A DNA stretch of 64,000 nt from Ruminococcus sp. (GCA_024697545.1 JAILFN010000103.1:1-64000); one strand, 5' to 3'. Counted from the first letter of the stretch, positions 42,202-52,463 are shown. Program-made: numbers and translations. Notes: generated by a model from the letters alone, not told the origin.

Positions 42202-43956
42202 ATGAAAACCATCACACAGATACTTACCGAAAAACTCGCGGCGGCGTTTGTTGAGTGCGGATACTCTGCTGAGCTCGGCAGTGTCGGCACTTCCGACAGA
42301 CCCGACCTCTGCCAGTTCCAGTGCAACGGTGCTTTCGGCGGCGCAAAGCTATACCACAAGGCTCCCCGCATGATAGCTCAGGAGGTCGCGGATAAGCTTT
42401 CTAGCGACACCGATCTTGCAAAGGTCGAGGTAGTCGGCGCGGGTTTTATCAACATAAACGTTTCCGACGCTTTCCTGCTGGGCTACGTCAGCGGGCAGCT
42501 CGCCGATAAGGACCTCGGTATCCCGCAGGCTGAAAAGCCCGAGACCATCGTGCTCGATTACGGCGGACCCAACGTGGCAAAGCCCCTGCACATCGGTCAT
42601 CTGCGTTCGGCTGTTATCGGCGAATCGCTCAAAAGGCTTGCTAAGGCTACAGGCAGAAAGACCATCTCTGACGTTCACCTCGGCGACTGGGGGCTTCAGA
42701 TAGGCCTTGTTATCGCCGAACTCAAAGAGCGTCACCCCGAGTGGTACTGCTTCTCCGAGGGCTTTGACAAGGAAAAGTTCGAGGGCATTCCCCTCACCGC
42801 CGATGAGCTCAACGAGGTATACCCCTTCGCCAGCAAGAAATCAAAGGAGGACGATGAGTTCAAGGCTAAGGCTAAGGCTGTTACCGCTGAACTCCAGAAG
42901 GGCGAGCCCGCATACATCGCTCTTTGGGAGGAGATCATCAAGGTCTCCGTTGCCGATATCAAGAAGAACTACGACAAGCTTAACGTTTCCTTCGATTACT
43001 GGTACGGCGAGAGCAACGCGGAAAAGTTCGTGCCGCGCCTGATATCGACCCTCACCGAGCAGGGTCTGCTGCATGAGAGCGAGGGCGCTATGGTGGTAGA
43101 CGTTGCCGAGGAGGACGACAAGGTTACTATCCCGCCCGTTATCGTCAAGAAATCCGACGACTCTAATATTTACGCTACCACCGATCTTGCGACCATTATC
43201 CAGCGCATGGAAGAATGGAAGCCCGATGAGATCTGGTATATCGTTGACAGCCGCCAGAGCCTGCACTTTACTCAGGTGTTCCGCTGCGCCAAGAAGGCGG
43301 GACTCGTGCCCGAGGGCACAAAGCTCGAGCACCTGGGCTTCGGCACCATGAACGGTGCTGACGGCAAGCCCTACAAGACCCGCGACGGCGGAGTTATGCG
43401 CCTTGAGCTACTGTTTGATATGGTCTACGACTACGCCAAGGGCATCGTTGACAAGTCCACCCATTCGGCAGAGGAGGACAAGGCTGACATCGCCCGCAGG
43501 ATAGCGGTAGCTGCCATCAAGTTCGGCGATCTTATAAACCACAGAGCCAAGGACTACATCTTCGACATCGACAAGTTCATGGCGGCAGAGGGCAAGACGG
43601 GCTCTTTCCTGCTCTACACCATCGCCCGCGTGAACTCTATCCTCAGAAAGGCGGAGCTGCCCGAGGGCTTCAAGGCGGACACGATATACAGCGATTCCGA
43701 GCGCGATGTCCTCTTAAAGCTCGCACTCAGCGGCGAATCCTATGCTCTTGCTTACCGCGAGAAGGCTCCCAACATCATCTGCGAGAACGCTTACCAGCTG
43801 GCTTCGGCATTCTCTAAGTTCTATCATGACAACCATATCCTAACCGAGGAAGATGAGAACAAGCGCAACAGCTGGCTTTCGGTATGCTCGGCGGTCAAGA
43901 CATCGCTTGAAAAGCACCTCGATATCCTCGGCATTGAGACCGTTGACCTGATGTGA
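42202..43956 (+). CDS. argS: Arginyl-tRNA synthetase
   Basis: A 584-residue class I synthetase that charges tRNA-Arg. The N-terminal additional domain (about 1-110) is followed by the HIGH motif in PNVAKPLHIGHLRSAVIGESL, the connective region, a KMSKS-equivalent loop at FGTMNGADGKPYKTRDGG, and the helical DALR anticodon-binding domain at the C-terminus (AYQLASAFSKFYHDNHIL). Length is normal. GGAGGAAT precedes ATG 42202; the frame is open upstream across the promoter, which I exclude. Two unrelated genes follow closely and may be cotranscribed. Confidence 0.95.
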   Translation: MKTITQILTEKLAAAFVECGYSAELGSVGTSDRPDLCQFQCNGAFGGAKLYHKAPRMIAQEVADKLSSDTDLAKVEVVGAGFININVSDAFLLGYVSGQLADKDLGIPQAEKPETIVLDYGGPNVAKPLHIGHLRSAVIGESLKRLAKATGRKTISDVHLGDWGLQIGLVIAELKERHPEWYCFSEGFDKEKFEGIPLTADELNEVYPFASKKSKEDDEFKAKAKAVTAELQKGEPAYIALWEEIIKVSVADIKKNYDKLNVSFDYWYGESNAEKFVPRLISTLTEQGLLHESEGAMVVDVAEEDDKVTIPPVIVKKSDDSNIYATTDLATIIQRMEEWKPDEIWYIVDSRQSLHFTQVFRCAKKAGLVPEGTKLEHLGFGTMNGADGKPYKTRDGGVMRLELLFDMVYDYAKGIVDKSTHSAEEDKADIARRIAVAAIKFGDLINHRAKDYIFDIDKFMAAEGKTGSFLLYTIARVNSILRKAELPEGFKADTIYSDSERDVLLKLALSGESYALAYREKAPNIICENAYQLASAFSKFYHDNHILTEEDENKRNSWLSVCSAVKTSLEKHLDILGIETVDLM

Positions 43957-44023
43957 TAAAAGCACGACCACAAAAACAGCATACGGCAGCAAAAGGCTGC
44001 CTGTAAAAACAGAGGGATATGAA

Positions 44024-45226
44024 ATGAAGAAACATACAATAAGGGCGGCAGCTCTGCTGATGGCACTTGTCATGGCTGTGTCGGCAGCTTCCTGCGGCAG
44101 CAAAGCAGATACCGATAACAGCTCGGCGACAAAGATCGATAACACCTCGGGCAGCAGTTCACAGGTAATAGATATTTACGAGCCGCCGATGGACATCGAC
44201 TACGAGGGCGACGGCGCGGCAAGGGTCGAGGTTGACGGCACAAAGTTCACGGTTTCGGACAAGGAGCTTTGGATAAACGGCGTCAACACGCCCTGGGACA
44301 GGTGGAACGACTTCGGCAGCAGCGGGTTCAACTACGCTTTCTGGGATATGCACTTTGCCGAGCTTGAAGAAGCGGGCGTGAACGCCTCGCGCGTGTGGAT
44401 AAACTGCAATGATATGGTGGGCGTAATATTAAACGACGACGGCAGCTTCAAGGAAGTCACCGAAAAGCACTGGCGCGACCTTGACGTGCTTTTCACCATC
44501 GCCAAAAAGCACCACATCTACATAATGGCAACGCTGCTCTCCTTCGACCACTTCAAGGATCAAAACAACCACTATCAGAACTGGCGGAACATGATACAGT
44601 CGAGCGACAACATCGACAGCTTTGTCGAGGGTTACGTTGTGCCGTTCGTGCAGAGGTACGACAGCTGCGATTACCTCTGGAGCATCGACCTCATGAACGA
44701 GCCCGACTGGGTGTACGAGAACGCCGAGTGCGGCAACATCGGCTGGGAGCACATCTCAAACTACTTCGCGCGTGCCGCAGCCGGCATACACAAAAACAGC
44801 GACGTGCTCGTGACCGTCGGGTTCGGTATAATCAAGTACAATTCGGATATGTTTGAGGGCAACAAGGGCTCGGACGAGTTTCTGCAGGAACTGTCTGGAG
44901 ACACCGAGTCATACCTTGATTTCGATTCGACCCACTATTACTTCTGGCAGTTCCAGTATTTCAAATATCCGTTCAAGCGCGGACCTGTGAAGTTCGGGCT
45001 TGACGGCTCGAAGCCCGCCGTTATCGGCGAGACCGCAGCTGACGATTACGCCGAATCGGGACAGACGCTCGAACAGAAGTACGAAGACGCACTCGGCAGC
45101 GGCTGGAACGGCGTGATGGCTTGGACTTCGAATGAGGTCGATAACTGCGGCGGAATGACGCAGATAACTCCCGCTGTCAAAAAAGCTGTAGAGCTTGCCG
45201 ACGACAGGATACACCCACTGAAATAA
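44024..45226 (+). CDS. GH5-type glycoside hydrolase lipoprotein
   Basis: A 400-residue lipoprotein (lipobox SAASC) with a Ser/Thr/Asp linker and a TIM-barrel domain of the GH5 kind. The acid/base glutamate is in IDLMNEPDW and the nucleophile in AVIGETAADD, with NGVNTPWDRWNDFG at the start of the barrel and STHYYFWQFQYF between. The sequence resembles endo-beta-mannanase-like GH5 members more than cellulases, but I cannot fix the subfamily. It is lipid-anchored, so it probably trims oligosaccharides at the cell surface. AGAGGGA precedes the ATG, 67 nt after argS. Confidence 0.8.
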   Translation: MKKHTIRAAALLMALVMAVSAASCGSKADTDNSSATKIDNTSGSSSQVIDIYEPPMDIDYEGDGAARVEVDGTKFTVSDKELWINGVNTPWDRWNDFGSSGFNYAFWDMHFAELEEAGVNASRVWINCNDMVGVILNDDGSFKEVTEKHWRDLDVLFTIAKKHHIYIMATLLSFDHFKDQNNHYQNWRNMIQSSDNIDSFVEGYVVPFVQRYDSCDYLWSIDLMNEPDWVYENAECGNIGWEHISNYFARAAAGIHKNSDVLVTVGFGIIKYNSDMFEGNKGSDEFLQELSGDTESYLDFDSTHYYFWQFQYFKYPFKRGPVKFGLDGSKPAVIGETAADDYAESGQTLEQKYEDALGSGWNGVMAWTSNEVDNCGGMTQITPAVKKAVELADDRIHPLK

Positions 45227-45238
45227 ACGGAGACTCAA

Positions 45239-47143
45239 ATGGAAAGATCGCGTACAGTTAAGAGAAAGCTATTCTGCGCGGCACTCGGCTGGCTTGCGGG
45301 GATAGCGCTGTGCGGTCACGCTCCGAATTTATATGTAATGATCGCTGCTGCGGGGATATTTGTCCCTGCGGCAGTTTTTACGCTTCGGGAAAGCCCGCGC
45401 CGACGTTATTTCACGGCAGCCGCGCTGGTCGCTGCGGGCATGATGCTCTCGGCAGCTCGGCTCGGGTGGTATGAAAACCATGTCGTCAGACCGCTCGAAG
45501 ACTGCTCGGGCAGCGAGGTCGTGATGCGCGGGATAGTCACCGACCTGCGCGGGTACGAAAACGGCAGACGGTTCACGCTGCGCGGCAGGATAGAAGGCAG
45601 CGGTGTCACGACCTCGGTGACATTCAAGGCTGTCGGCAGGAATATCTCGGTCGGCGATGAAGCGGCGGTGAGATGTCAAGTCAGCACCCCGCAGAACAGC
45701 TTGACCTTCGACAAACAGGAGTACGACCGCTGCAACGGCGTTTTCCTCGAAGGCATCGGCGAACCGAGGGTAAGGCTGCTGAAAAAACAGCGCGACCCGT
45801 TCATCGGCAGCATCAAGCGGATAATGGAGCGCTCGGTCGCAAAGATCCGTGAGCAGCTGCCCGAACAGGACGGCGCATTCCTGACGGCTATCCTATGCTC
45901 CGACAGATCCGCCCTCACCGCCGAGAGCCGCTCTGCCGTCTACCGCGCGGGGCTCGGGCATCTCTTCGCGGTTTCGGGCACACACGTCGTCATCCTCTGC
46001 TCATTCATCGGAGCTCTGCTCGATCTTCTCTTCTGCCCCGCAAGGCTCAGATCGGCGGTCATGATGCTTTTCTGCCTGAGCTTTGCGGTGTTCTCAGGCT
46101 GCACGCCCTCGGTGGTGCGCGCCTGCATCATGATGTCCCTCTGCGAAGCGGGCGGGCTGTTTGACCGACAAAACGACAGCCCCACCGCCCTGGGGCTAGC
46201 CGCCATGCTCATCACCGCCCGCTGCCCCTACGCGATGTTCTCGCTCTCGTTTATGCTGTCATTCACCGCGGCGTTCGCGATCGGCGCGGTCTCCCCCGCC
46301 ATATGCAGACGAAGGATCAAAAACGGCACTGCCCGCAACGCCGCTGCGGTGATGGCGGTAAACACGCTGACAGCACCCATCTGCGTGCTGTACTTCTCGG
46401 AAGTCTCGCTGATATCCGCGGCTGCCAACCTCATAATGATACCGTTCTGCTCGGTATGCCTGTGGCTTTGCTTTCTTTACATTCTGACGGGCGGCGTGCT
46501 GACTCCCCTGCTTGCCGCAGCGGGGCTTGCTGCAAGGGTCATACTAAAGGTCTGCTCGCTCATCACCGCTTCCCGCCTGAGTTTCGCGGGGACATACTTC
46601 CGCCCGCAGATGCTTTACATCGCCGTCGCTTCCGCTCTCGTCTTCGCGGCTTGCGCCTTTATCCGAAGGCAGCGTGAGAGCGTGATCCTGATGCTCGCTG
46701 CCTACCTGACGCTGATCGGCGGGTGGTTTGCCATCGACCGTCTGCCGAAGTCGAACAGGCTGACGGTCTATCCCGCGAAGTACGGCTACACCGCAGTGAT
46801 CGAGCGCGGCGACGAAGTGCTGATCTTTGACAGCGGCGGTCATTACTCAAATGCCTACTCTGCTGCGGGACTTGCCGAACGCCGTCATCCAAACAGGATA
46901 TACCTCTACACCCCGACCGTAAATCAGAAAGCATACGACCACTATAAGAAGGAGCTCCCGCGGATAGACGGCTGCTGCTCACCCGCGCAGCCATACGGTG
47001 CCGACTTCGCACGATTTGAGGGCAAGAGCCTTGAAGTGACCGTTGACGGCAAGCTCCTCGTTTTCGGCAGGGACACCCTCACGATAGGCGACAGGCGTTA
47101 CAGTTCGGGCGGTTTCACCGACATCTCGGTTTTCCGTTTATGA
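45239..47143 (+). CDS. comEC: ComEC/Rec2-family membrane protein
   Basis: A 634-residue protein related to ComEC, the DNA-uptake channel of competence. The N-terminus has two or three membrane segments, then the DUF4131-like OB domain (about 85-180), and the ComEC core with the signature GLGHLFAVSGTHVVIL and about eight further segments (about 230-500). The C-terminal 120 residues correspond to the metallo-beta-lactamase-like domain, but it is short and I find no HxHxDH motif, so the nuclease function is probably absent. It starts 12 nt after the GH5 gene. No other competence gene is nearby. Confidence 0.85.
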   Translation: MERSRTVKRKLFCAALGWLAGIALCGHAPNLYVMIAAAGIFVPAAVFTLRESPRRRYFTAAALVAAGMMLSAARLGWYENHVVRPLEDCSGSEVVMRGIVTDLRGYENGRRFTLRGRIEGSGVTTSVTFKAVGRNISVGDEAAVRCQVSTPQNSLTFDKQEYDRCNGVFLEGIGEPRVRLLKKQRDPFIGSIKRIMERSVAKIREQLPEQDGAFLTAILCSDRSALTAESRSAVYRAGLGHLFAVSGTHVVILCSFIGALLDLLFCPARLRSAVMMLFCLSFAVFSGCTPSVVRACIMMSLCEAGGLFDRQNDSPTALGLAAMLITARCPYAMFSLSFMLSFTAAFAIGAVSPAICRRRIKNGTARNAAAVMAVNTLTAPICVLYFSEVSLISAAANLIMIPFCSVCLWLCFLYILTGGVLTPLLAAAGLAARVILKVCSLITASRLSFAGTYFRPQMLYIAVASALVFAACAFIRRQRESVILMLAAYLTLIGGWFAIDRLPKSNRLTVYPAKYGYTAVIERGDEVLIFDSGGHYSNAYSAAGLAERRHPNRIYLYTPTVNQKAYDHYKKELPRIDGCCSPAQPYGADFARFEGKSLEVTVDGKLLVFGRDTLTIGDRRYSSGGFTDISVFRL

Positions 47144-47202
47144 GATCAAAACAGCTCCTACCCTTCAGCCAACTGCAACACGCCTTTCTCCGAATACAAA
47201 AA

Positions 47203-47232
47203 GAGCCGACCAAAAAGTCGGCTCCTTTTTAT
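47203..47232. terminator. Bidirectional terminator
   Basis: GAGCCGAC pairs with GTCGGCTC around AAAAA; T-run on the plus side and A-run on the other. It ends both comEC and the long leftward operon. Confidence 0.9.
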
Positions 47233-47245
47233 TGCGTGTGTAAGA

Positions 47246-48328
47246 TCACATACCGGTAAGACCCGAACGCTCAACACCCTCAACGAAGTATTTCTGAAGG
47301 AAGGTGTACATTATGAGCAGAGGTGTTATCGCAAGCAGACAGCCCGATTCGAGCCATACTATGATCTGTCTTACGCTTACCGTCTGACCGTCGAACAGCT
47401 GCTGCTGGAGTGTAGCGTCGAGGTTTTTCAGCATCAGCGCAACGGTGTTGTTCTCGGTAAAGAACGAGGACGAAACGTAGAAGTCATTCCAATACCAAAC
47501 GATGGAGAAGAGGAATACGGTAAGGAAGGAGGTCTTGGCGTTAGGCACCATGATCTTTACATAAGTCTCGAAGGGTCCGCAGCCGTCGAGGTATGCGGCA
47601 TCCTCAAGCTCCTTGGGCAGTCCGCGGAAGAACTGGCGGAATATGTAGATAAACAGACCCGCCTTGATACCGTTTGCGAACAGCGCAGGAAGATACATGG
47701 TAAGTCCTGTATTGATGATCGAGAGCGGTTCGCCCTTTGCGTCATACAGAGGGATGATACCGAACAGCTTGAAGTATGCAAACTGTAAGTACAGAGGAAT
47801 GGTAGTGATCTGAGGCGGTACGATTATCATGAGAAGAACTATCGCAAACAGAATATTTCTGCCCTTGAACTTGAATCTCGCGAAACCATAGCCTGTGATC
47901 GAGCAGGTAACTACCTGCAATACCGACGAAACAACGTTCAGCAGTATCGTGTTGAGTACGGTATTCTGGAAGGGGTGTGCCGCGTCCCAGTAATTGAATT
48001 TCATGACCGTTGCAGTCTCATGGATATTATCCCATGTAAAGCTCTTAGGGAGCCATACGATAGAGGGATCGTTCATCTGCTCGTTGGGTCTGAATGCCGT
48101 CGAGAGCATGAACAGCAAGGGGTACATGATTACGAAACCGAGGCCGAAGAGGATTAGTGCTCTGAAGAACGGCCATACCGCGCCGATTATGCGGCGGTTT
48201 CTGTTGTAGCGTATCTGATCGGGCGTGAAGTACTTATCAAGACCGTCCTTCTTCATTCGCGCCATTCTCGCCTTCTGCGATTTCTTGCGCTCCCTCTCAA
48301 ATATTCTTTCTTCTTTCTTTGTAGCCAA
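47246..48328 (-). CDS. Carbohydrate ABC permease, MalG type (pair 2)
   Basis: A 360-residue inner-membrane permease with six membrane segments and a 55-residue basic cytoplasmic N-terminus. The EAA loop is in ELEDAAYLDGCGPFETYVKIMVPNAKTSF, typical of the MalG half of CUT1 sugar importers. It starts at TTG 48328 behind GGGGGGATC. It is the last gene of the leftward operon and forms a pair with the MalF-type permease at 48344. No ATPase for it is in the window; CUT1 systems of Firmicutes commonly share a distant MsmX-type ATPase. Confidence 0.85.
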   Translation of the reverse strand: MATKKEERIFERERKKSQKARMARMKKDGLDKYFTPDQIRYNRNRRIIGAVWPFFRALILFGLGFVIMYPLLFMLSTAFRPNEQMNDPSIVWLPKSFTWDNIHETATVMKFNYWDAAHPFQNTVLNTILLNVVSSVLQVVTCSITGYGFARFKFKGRNILFAIVLLMIIVPPQITTIPLYLQFAYFKLFGIIPLYDAKGEPLSIINTGLTMYLPALFANGIKAGLFIYIFRQFFRGLPKELEDAAYLDGCGPFETYVKIMVPNAKTSFLTVFLFSIVWYWNDFYVSSSFFTENNTVALMLKNLDATLQQQLFDGQTVSVRQIIVWLESGCLLAITPLLIMYTFLQKYFVEGVERSGLTGM

Positions 48329-48343
48329 TGTGATCCCCCCTTT

Positions 48344-49291
48344 TTATTCTACTTCGTAGTAAACGAATTTGTTAATGATCGCCAGAACTACTGCGAGTAT
48401 CGCACCTACGATCGCGAAGTAAGCCCATGCCATCGCGGCGGAGTATCCGTGCTCCCACTGCTTGGACTGGTTAAGTACCAGCGTCATAACGTCGTTGGAA
48501 GGATCTACGAAAGAGTCAACTATCGTATAAACGAGTGCCGAGATAAGGATAGGGCTGATATAGGGAACGGTTATCTTCCAGAAGTATTCCCAGGAGGTCG
48601 CACCCTCCATCGAAGCCGCTTCCTTAGCGGAGTAAGGTATACCCTGAAGTGCCGAAAGGAAGAGGATTATCTGGATACCGCACTTCCATATCAGGTTCAT
48701 GATATCAGAAGTAAGTGCGGAGATAATGTTCGTCAGCTTATCGCTTATGTTGTAAATTCCGAGGAAGTTTAGCAGATCGTCTACGAGGTTTGTCTCGAAC
48801 ATGGTGCTGAACTGTTCGCTTCCGCCCGCATAACCGCCTGTGCTCATGTTACCGTTGATGATGTCGATAACAGGACCTGTAGCGATGATAACGGGGAGGA
48901 AGAAGATAGCACGCGCTGCCGTTCTGCCCTTGAACTTCTGGTTCAGGATAACTGCAACGAATACCGAGAACACTATGATAAGCGGGGTATTGAGCAGTGT
49001 GTCCTTTATCATTGCCGTCAGAGCGGGTACATAGTACTGATCCTTTCTGAAGGCGTTATAGTAATTCTTGAATCCGGGGTTTGACATCTGCATACCGCCG
49101 GTAACGATCTTAGTCTGGTGGAAGGAGTAGATGAGCGACTGGATCAGCGGTGCTATGAAGAAGTATATACTTCCCACGAACCAGAGTGCTATAAAGCCGT
49201 AGCCATACAGCGACTTTCTTCTTTCATAGGGGATATTCAGCCCCTTATGCTTTTCGGCGGGAGCTGCCGTATTGTTAGTCTTATCTGCCAT
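48344..49291 (-). CDS. Carbohydrate ABC permease, MalF type (pair 2)
   Basis: A 315-residue permease, the MalF half of the second channel. The cytoplasmic loop is GIPYSAKEAASMEGATSWEYFWKITVPYISP. It has an unusual extended outside loop between segments (about 130-185; NGNMSTGGYAGGSEQFSTMFETN) compared with the first pair. Its ATG overlaps the TGA of the DUF5696 gene, so the two are coupled. Confidence 0.85.
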   Translation of the reverse strand: MADKTNNTAAPAEKHKGLNIPYERRKSLYGYGFIALWFVGSIYFFIAPLIQSLIYSFHQTKIVTGGMQMSNPGFKNYYNAFRKDQYYVPALTAMIKDTLLNTPLIIVFSVFVAVILNQKFKGRTAARAIFFLPVIIATGPVIDIINGNMSTGGYAGGSEQFSTMFETNLVDDLLNFLGIYNISDKLTNIISALTSDIMNLIWKCGIQIILFLSALQGIPYSAKEAASMEGATSWEYFWKITVPYISPILISALVYTIVDSFVDPSNDVMTLVLNQSKQWEHGYSAAMAWAYFAIVGAILAVVLAIINKFVYYEVE

Positions 49292-51810
49292 CAGCTCTTC
49301 GCACCTCCTTCTTCTACCGCGCCCTCTGCAACGAGATCTATCGTCTCGCCGCCGACCTTTACCTTGAGGTTTGCGGTATCTACTTCAATAACAACGTCAG
49401 CCTGACCGTCCTTGCTGTAGGTGGTCTTGATGACATCGCCCTCGACCACATAATCAGAGATCGTGTAGTCGCTGACTGCCGCCAGCACCTTGCTTGCCAC
49501 CTTATACTGATTAGCAGCATAAGTTACCCAGCCCGAGTAATGAGAGTAGAAATAATCATCGTCCCTTGTATCAAGCAGCTCATCGGCATCCTCATAGATC
49601 ATATCGTAATTGAGGTTAGAACCTGCCGCCAAAGCTCTCATGAATGTAAGATCGGTGTTCGAGCTTGCGTTGATAGCCTTGGTGGAGTAAGGTACATAAC
49701 CGTGGATGACCATCTGATAGAACGGGATATCGCCGTCGGTTATGTTGAATGCGCTTGAATATACGGGGATATCGGTAACTGCGCTGACGTAAGGCAGTAC
49801 ATAGGAATTCGCGCCAGCGGCGATTATCTTTTCTCCGTCGTCAACAGCAGCCTTGTAGCCGTCCACGATCTTCTTCATAGTATCGTTTCTGGAGGAGCCG
49901 TTTTTCTTGGAGAAATCGCTGACCAGCTTTGAGGACCAGTCGCCGTAGCCTACGTTCTCAAAGCCCGCATCTTTGAAGCTCTTGAGGGTCTGATCGAAGA
50001 TCTTGACGTAGGTGTTGGGTGCGATAAGTGCGGGTGAAACGCCCGTTATCGCAACGCCGAACGCGGGGCTGTATTCCGACTGTCTCGAGTAAGCCGAGGA
50101 TACGCGGATAGCTGTGTTGGAGAGCTGTGAGTAGCCCCAGCTTCCCTTCTTCATGGTGAAGTTGTTCATCGAGCTGTAGACCACGGTGTTGTCGTTGTTG
50201 AGCCCGAGGAGGTCGGAGTTCTTTCCGAGCTTGCCGGAAGCCTTCGCCTTTGTGGAGACCTGTTCCTTTATGGACTTATCGGTCCAGTCGTTATAGTTCA
50301 TAACGATCTTATCGGCGCCTGCATTGTTGAGCTCTTCGATGATGGTCTTTGCCTGAGAGAAGGTAGTGAGCCTCTTCTTCAGGGTTATCGGAATACCGAT
50401 GATGGACTCTTCCTTCAGAACGCCGCCGAAGGTGTCGATGTAAAGATCGCTGTCGTTGGCAGCGGTCTTCTGCTCAAGACCCTTTTCGTCAACGAGGTAA
50501 TCCCTGTATACCTTTGCACAGTCTGCGTAATTCACGCCTGCGGTATTCTCTACGGGGAAGTATTCAACGCCGAACCTGTCGGTCTTGATGCCGTACTTTT
50601 CAAATACAGTGATCTTGTTCGAGTCGGTACCGCTCATGAAGAATTCATCGGTGCTTCGTGTCTCGAACATAAAGTAGCAGTTGTTGTAAGCCTGCTTGTT
50701 CTGACCGCTTATCTGAGCATTCGTCCAAACATTGGCCTCGCCCTCGGAAGCCACCATAACAAGTCCGTCGCTGCCCTGAACGGTCGCGAGAACGGGTATG
50801 TAAGCCTGCTCTGTAACGCGGGGGGCGTTAAGGGGAACGGCGGTGTAATCGGTACCGTATACCCTCTGCTGATAGCTTGCATAGTTGGTCTTGCCGTTGT
50901 TGTAATTGATAACTGCGCCACCGCCGTCGGGAACTATCATATATCCTTCAACGGGAGCCCCCGAAGCATCGACAGTGGAAGCCGCACCCATGTAGGGGCA
51001 GAACAGGAGCTTTGTAAGCACCTTGCCGTTTTCGCTCTCATTGTCCTTTTCGACGATATCCTTTGTATCAACGTAAACATGAAGGCTCTTGTCGGTAAGC
51101 TCAAAATGTGCTGTGAATCTGACGCCTTGAGTGCCGTAGTTGTAGGTAGCGGCAAAGCCGTTCGATTCCTTTCTGAATTTAACTCTTGCGCGGCTGGAGT
51201 AAGCGGGAGCGGGAAGCTCCGTTCTCTTCTCCTGTCTGAGGTCACCGATGTTGATAGCCATGCTCGACTGAGCCTGCTGTATCTGACCCTTCTTCATAGT
51301 TCCGTCCTTGCCGTCAACTATCGTCGGATCAGCCTCGGCGTTGATGGGAGAGCTCCACCAGCACTTGCCCGAAGACTTTGTCTGCAAGCAGAATCTTAAA
51401 TTCTCCTCATCCATCCAAAGCTTCAGCTTATCGTTTTCTGCAACAGCCTCGCAGGTCTTTAGTGCCTCCTCGTCGGAGATCATCACTGCGGGCTCTTCTT
51501 CATCCTCGTCCTCTTCGGACTCAGCGTCTTCGGCTGCCGCGTCATCTGTCTCAGCAGCTGCGTCATCTGCTGCGGCGCTGTCATTCGCTGTCTCGCCTTC
51601 GCCTGCCGCCTCGGGATCCGCCGCTTCTGCCTCCTGAGCCTCAGCTTCGGGCTCTTCTGTCACTTCGGCAGCTGCTTCGGTGTCGGCAGCAGAAGTCTCA
51701 GCTTCGGCATTCACTTCGGCTGCGGTATCTGCCGCTGCGGAACCGATCGGCATCATCATGGAAAGAACGAGCGCAAACGTCAATACTTTTTTGTAACTTT
51801 TACTTTGCAT
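49291..51810 (-). CDS. Exported DUF5696-family protein
   Basis: A protein of about 839 residues. A signal peptide (ending about AAA) is followed by an 80-residue Ala/Glu/Asp linker (about 30-110), a beta domain (about 125-290), and a large C-terminal domain that looks like a TIM-barrel glycosidase fold (about 390-720; KIVMNYNDWTDKS, FENVGYGDWSSKLVSDF, DMIYEDADEL). DUF5696 proteins are found with sugar importers and are suspected glycosidases without a known substrate. ATG 51810 (MQSKSYKK) is my choice; ATG 51831 overlaps the stop of the YIP1 gene and is possible. The acidic linker is unusually long for this family, as far as I recall. Confidence 0.75.
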   Translation of the reverse strand: MQSKSYKKVLTFALVLSMMMPIGSAAADTAAEVNAEAETSAADTEAAAEVTEEPEAEAQEAEAADPEAAGEGETANDSAAADDAAAETDDAAAEDAESEEDEDEEEPAVMISDEEALKTCEAVAENDKLKLWMDEENLRFCLQTKSSGKCWWSSPINAEADPTIVDGKDGTMKKGQIQQAQSSMAINIGDLRQEKRTELPAPAYSSRARVKFRKESNGFAATYNYGTQGVRFTAHFELTDKSLHVYVDTKDIVEKDNESENGKVLTKLLFCPYMGAASTVDASGAPVEGYMIVPDGGGAVINYNNGKTNYASYQQRVYGTDYTAVPLNAPRVTEQAYIPVLATVQGSDGLVMVASEGEANVWTNAQISGQNKQAYNNCYFMFETRSTDEFFMSGTDSNKITVFEKYGIKTDRFGVEYFPVENTAGVNYADCAKVYRDYLVDEKGLEQKTAANDSDLYIDTFGGVLKEESIIGIPITLKKRLTTFSQAKTIIEELNNAGADKIVMNYNDWTDKSIKEQVSTKAKASGKLGKNSDLLGLNNDNTVVYSSMNNFTMKKGSWGYSQLSNTAIRVSSAYSRQSEYSPAFGVAITGVSPALIAPNTYVKIFDQTLKSFKDAGFENVGYGDWSSKLVSDFSKKNGSSRNDTMKKIVDGYKAAVDDGEKIIAAGANSYVLPYVSAVTDIPVYSSAFNITDGDIPFYQMVIHGYVPYSTKAINASSNTDLTFMRALAAGSNLNYDMIYEDADELLDTRDDDYFYSHYSGWVTYAANQYKVASKVLAAVSDYTISDYVVEGDVIKTTYSKDGQADVVIEVDTANLKVKVGGETIDLVAEGAVEEGGAKS

Positions 51811-51830
51811 TTCACACCATCCTTTCCTCA

Positions 51831-52460
51831 TCAGCCTCGTATCCTGTACGCGATCTCGGTGTAGATCGTGTATACAAATACATAAACCTGCTGGAAGAGC
51901 GACAGAAGAAGGATCGCCAGGAAGAGTATCAGCAGCATCGCTACCAGCGTAAGAACGATCGAGATGAGCGTCTTGATGAGCGAATACTGGTGAACCGCCT
52001 TCATAGCGGATATCATAAGCACGATCGACCAGCCCATTCCGAGGTAATTGAAGAAATTCACCCAGATGGCTTCCTCAAGAATGAGGAAGTTTGAGAGTAT
52101 AACTGCCGCATAGCTGCAAAGGATATAGGGTACCAGAGCGTAGGCGGAGTATATGCAGATCTTTTTAAGTGTGCCCTCGCCGTCGAGGAGGGTGCATATA
52201 CACCAGTTGCCGATGACCCATGTCGCGAAGTATACGACAGACTGAACTACCAGCGGAACAACGTTGAATACCTTAACGGTATTTGTATTGAAAGCAAATC
52301 CGACCATTCGGTTGTTCGCCACCATTGCGATGAACAGCAGCAGAACGATGAACAGCGAGAGCTTTACAGAGCCCTGCTTTTTCCATCTGAGGTCCTCAAA
52401 GCCTTCTGTCGGGTGGAAGCACACATGTCTCACCCAACCGAGTGTAGAAAATTCATACAT
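51831..52460 (-). CDS. YIP1-family membrane protein
   Basis: A 209-residue protein with five membrane segments of the Yip1 domain. The N-terminal HPTEGFEDLRWKKQGS is the usual cytoplasmic entry motif of bacterial Yip1 proteins, and WVIGNWCICTLLDGEGTLKKICIYSAYALVPYIL is the conserved central block. Function is unknown in bacteria. It lies between the beta-propeller gene and the DUF5696 gene with almost no gap, so it belongs to the same machine. Confidence 0.8.
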   Translation of the reverse strand: MYEFSTLGWVRHVCFHPTEGFEDLRWKKQGSVKLSLFIVLLLFIAMVANNRMVGFAFNTNTVKVFNVVPLVVQSVVYFATWVIGNWCICTLLDGEGTLKKICIYSAYALVPYILCSYAAVILSNFLILEEAIWVNFFNYLGMGWSIVLMISAMKAVHQYSLIKTLISIVLTLVAMLLILFLAILLLSLFQQVYVFVYTIYTEIAYRIRG

Positions 52461-52463
52461 ATG

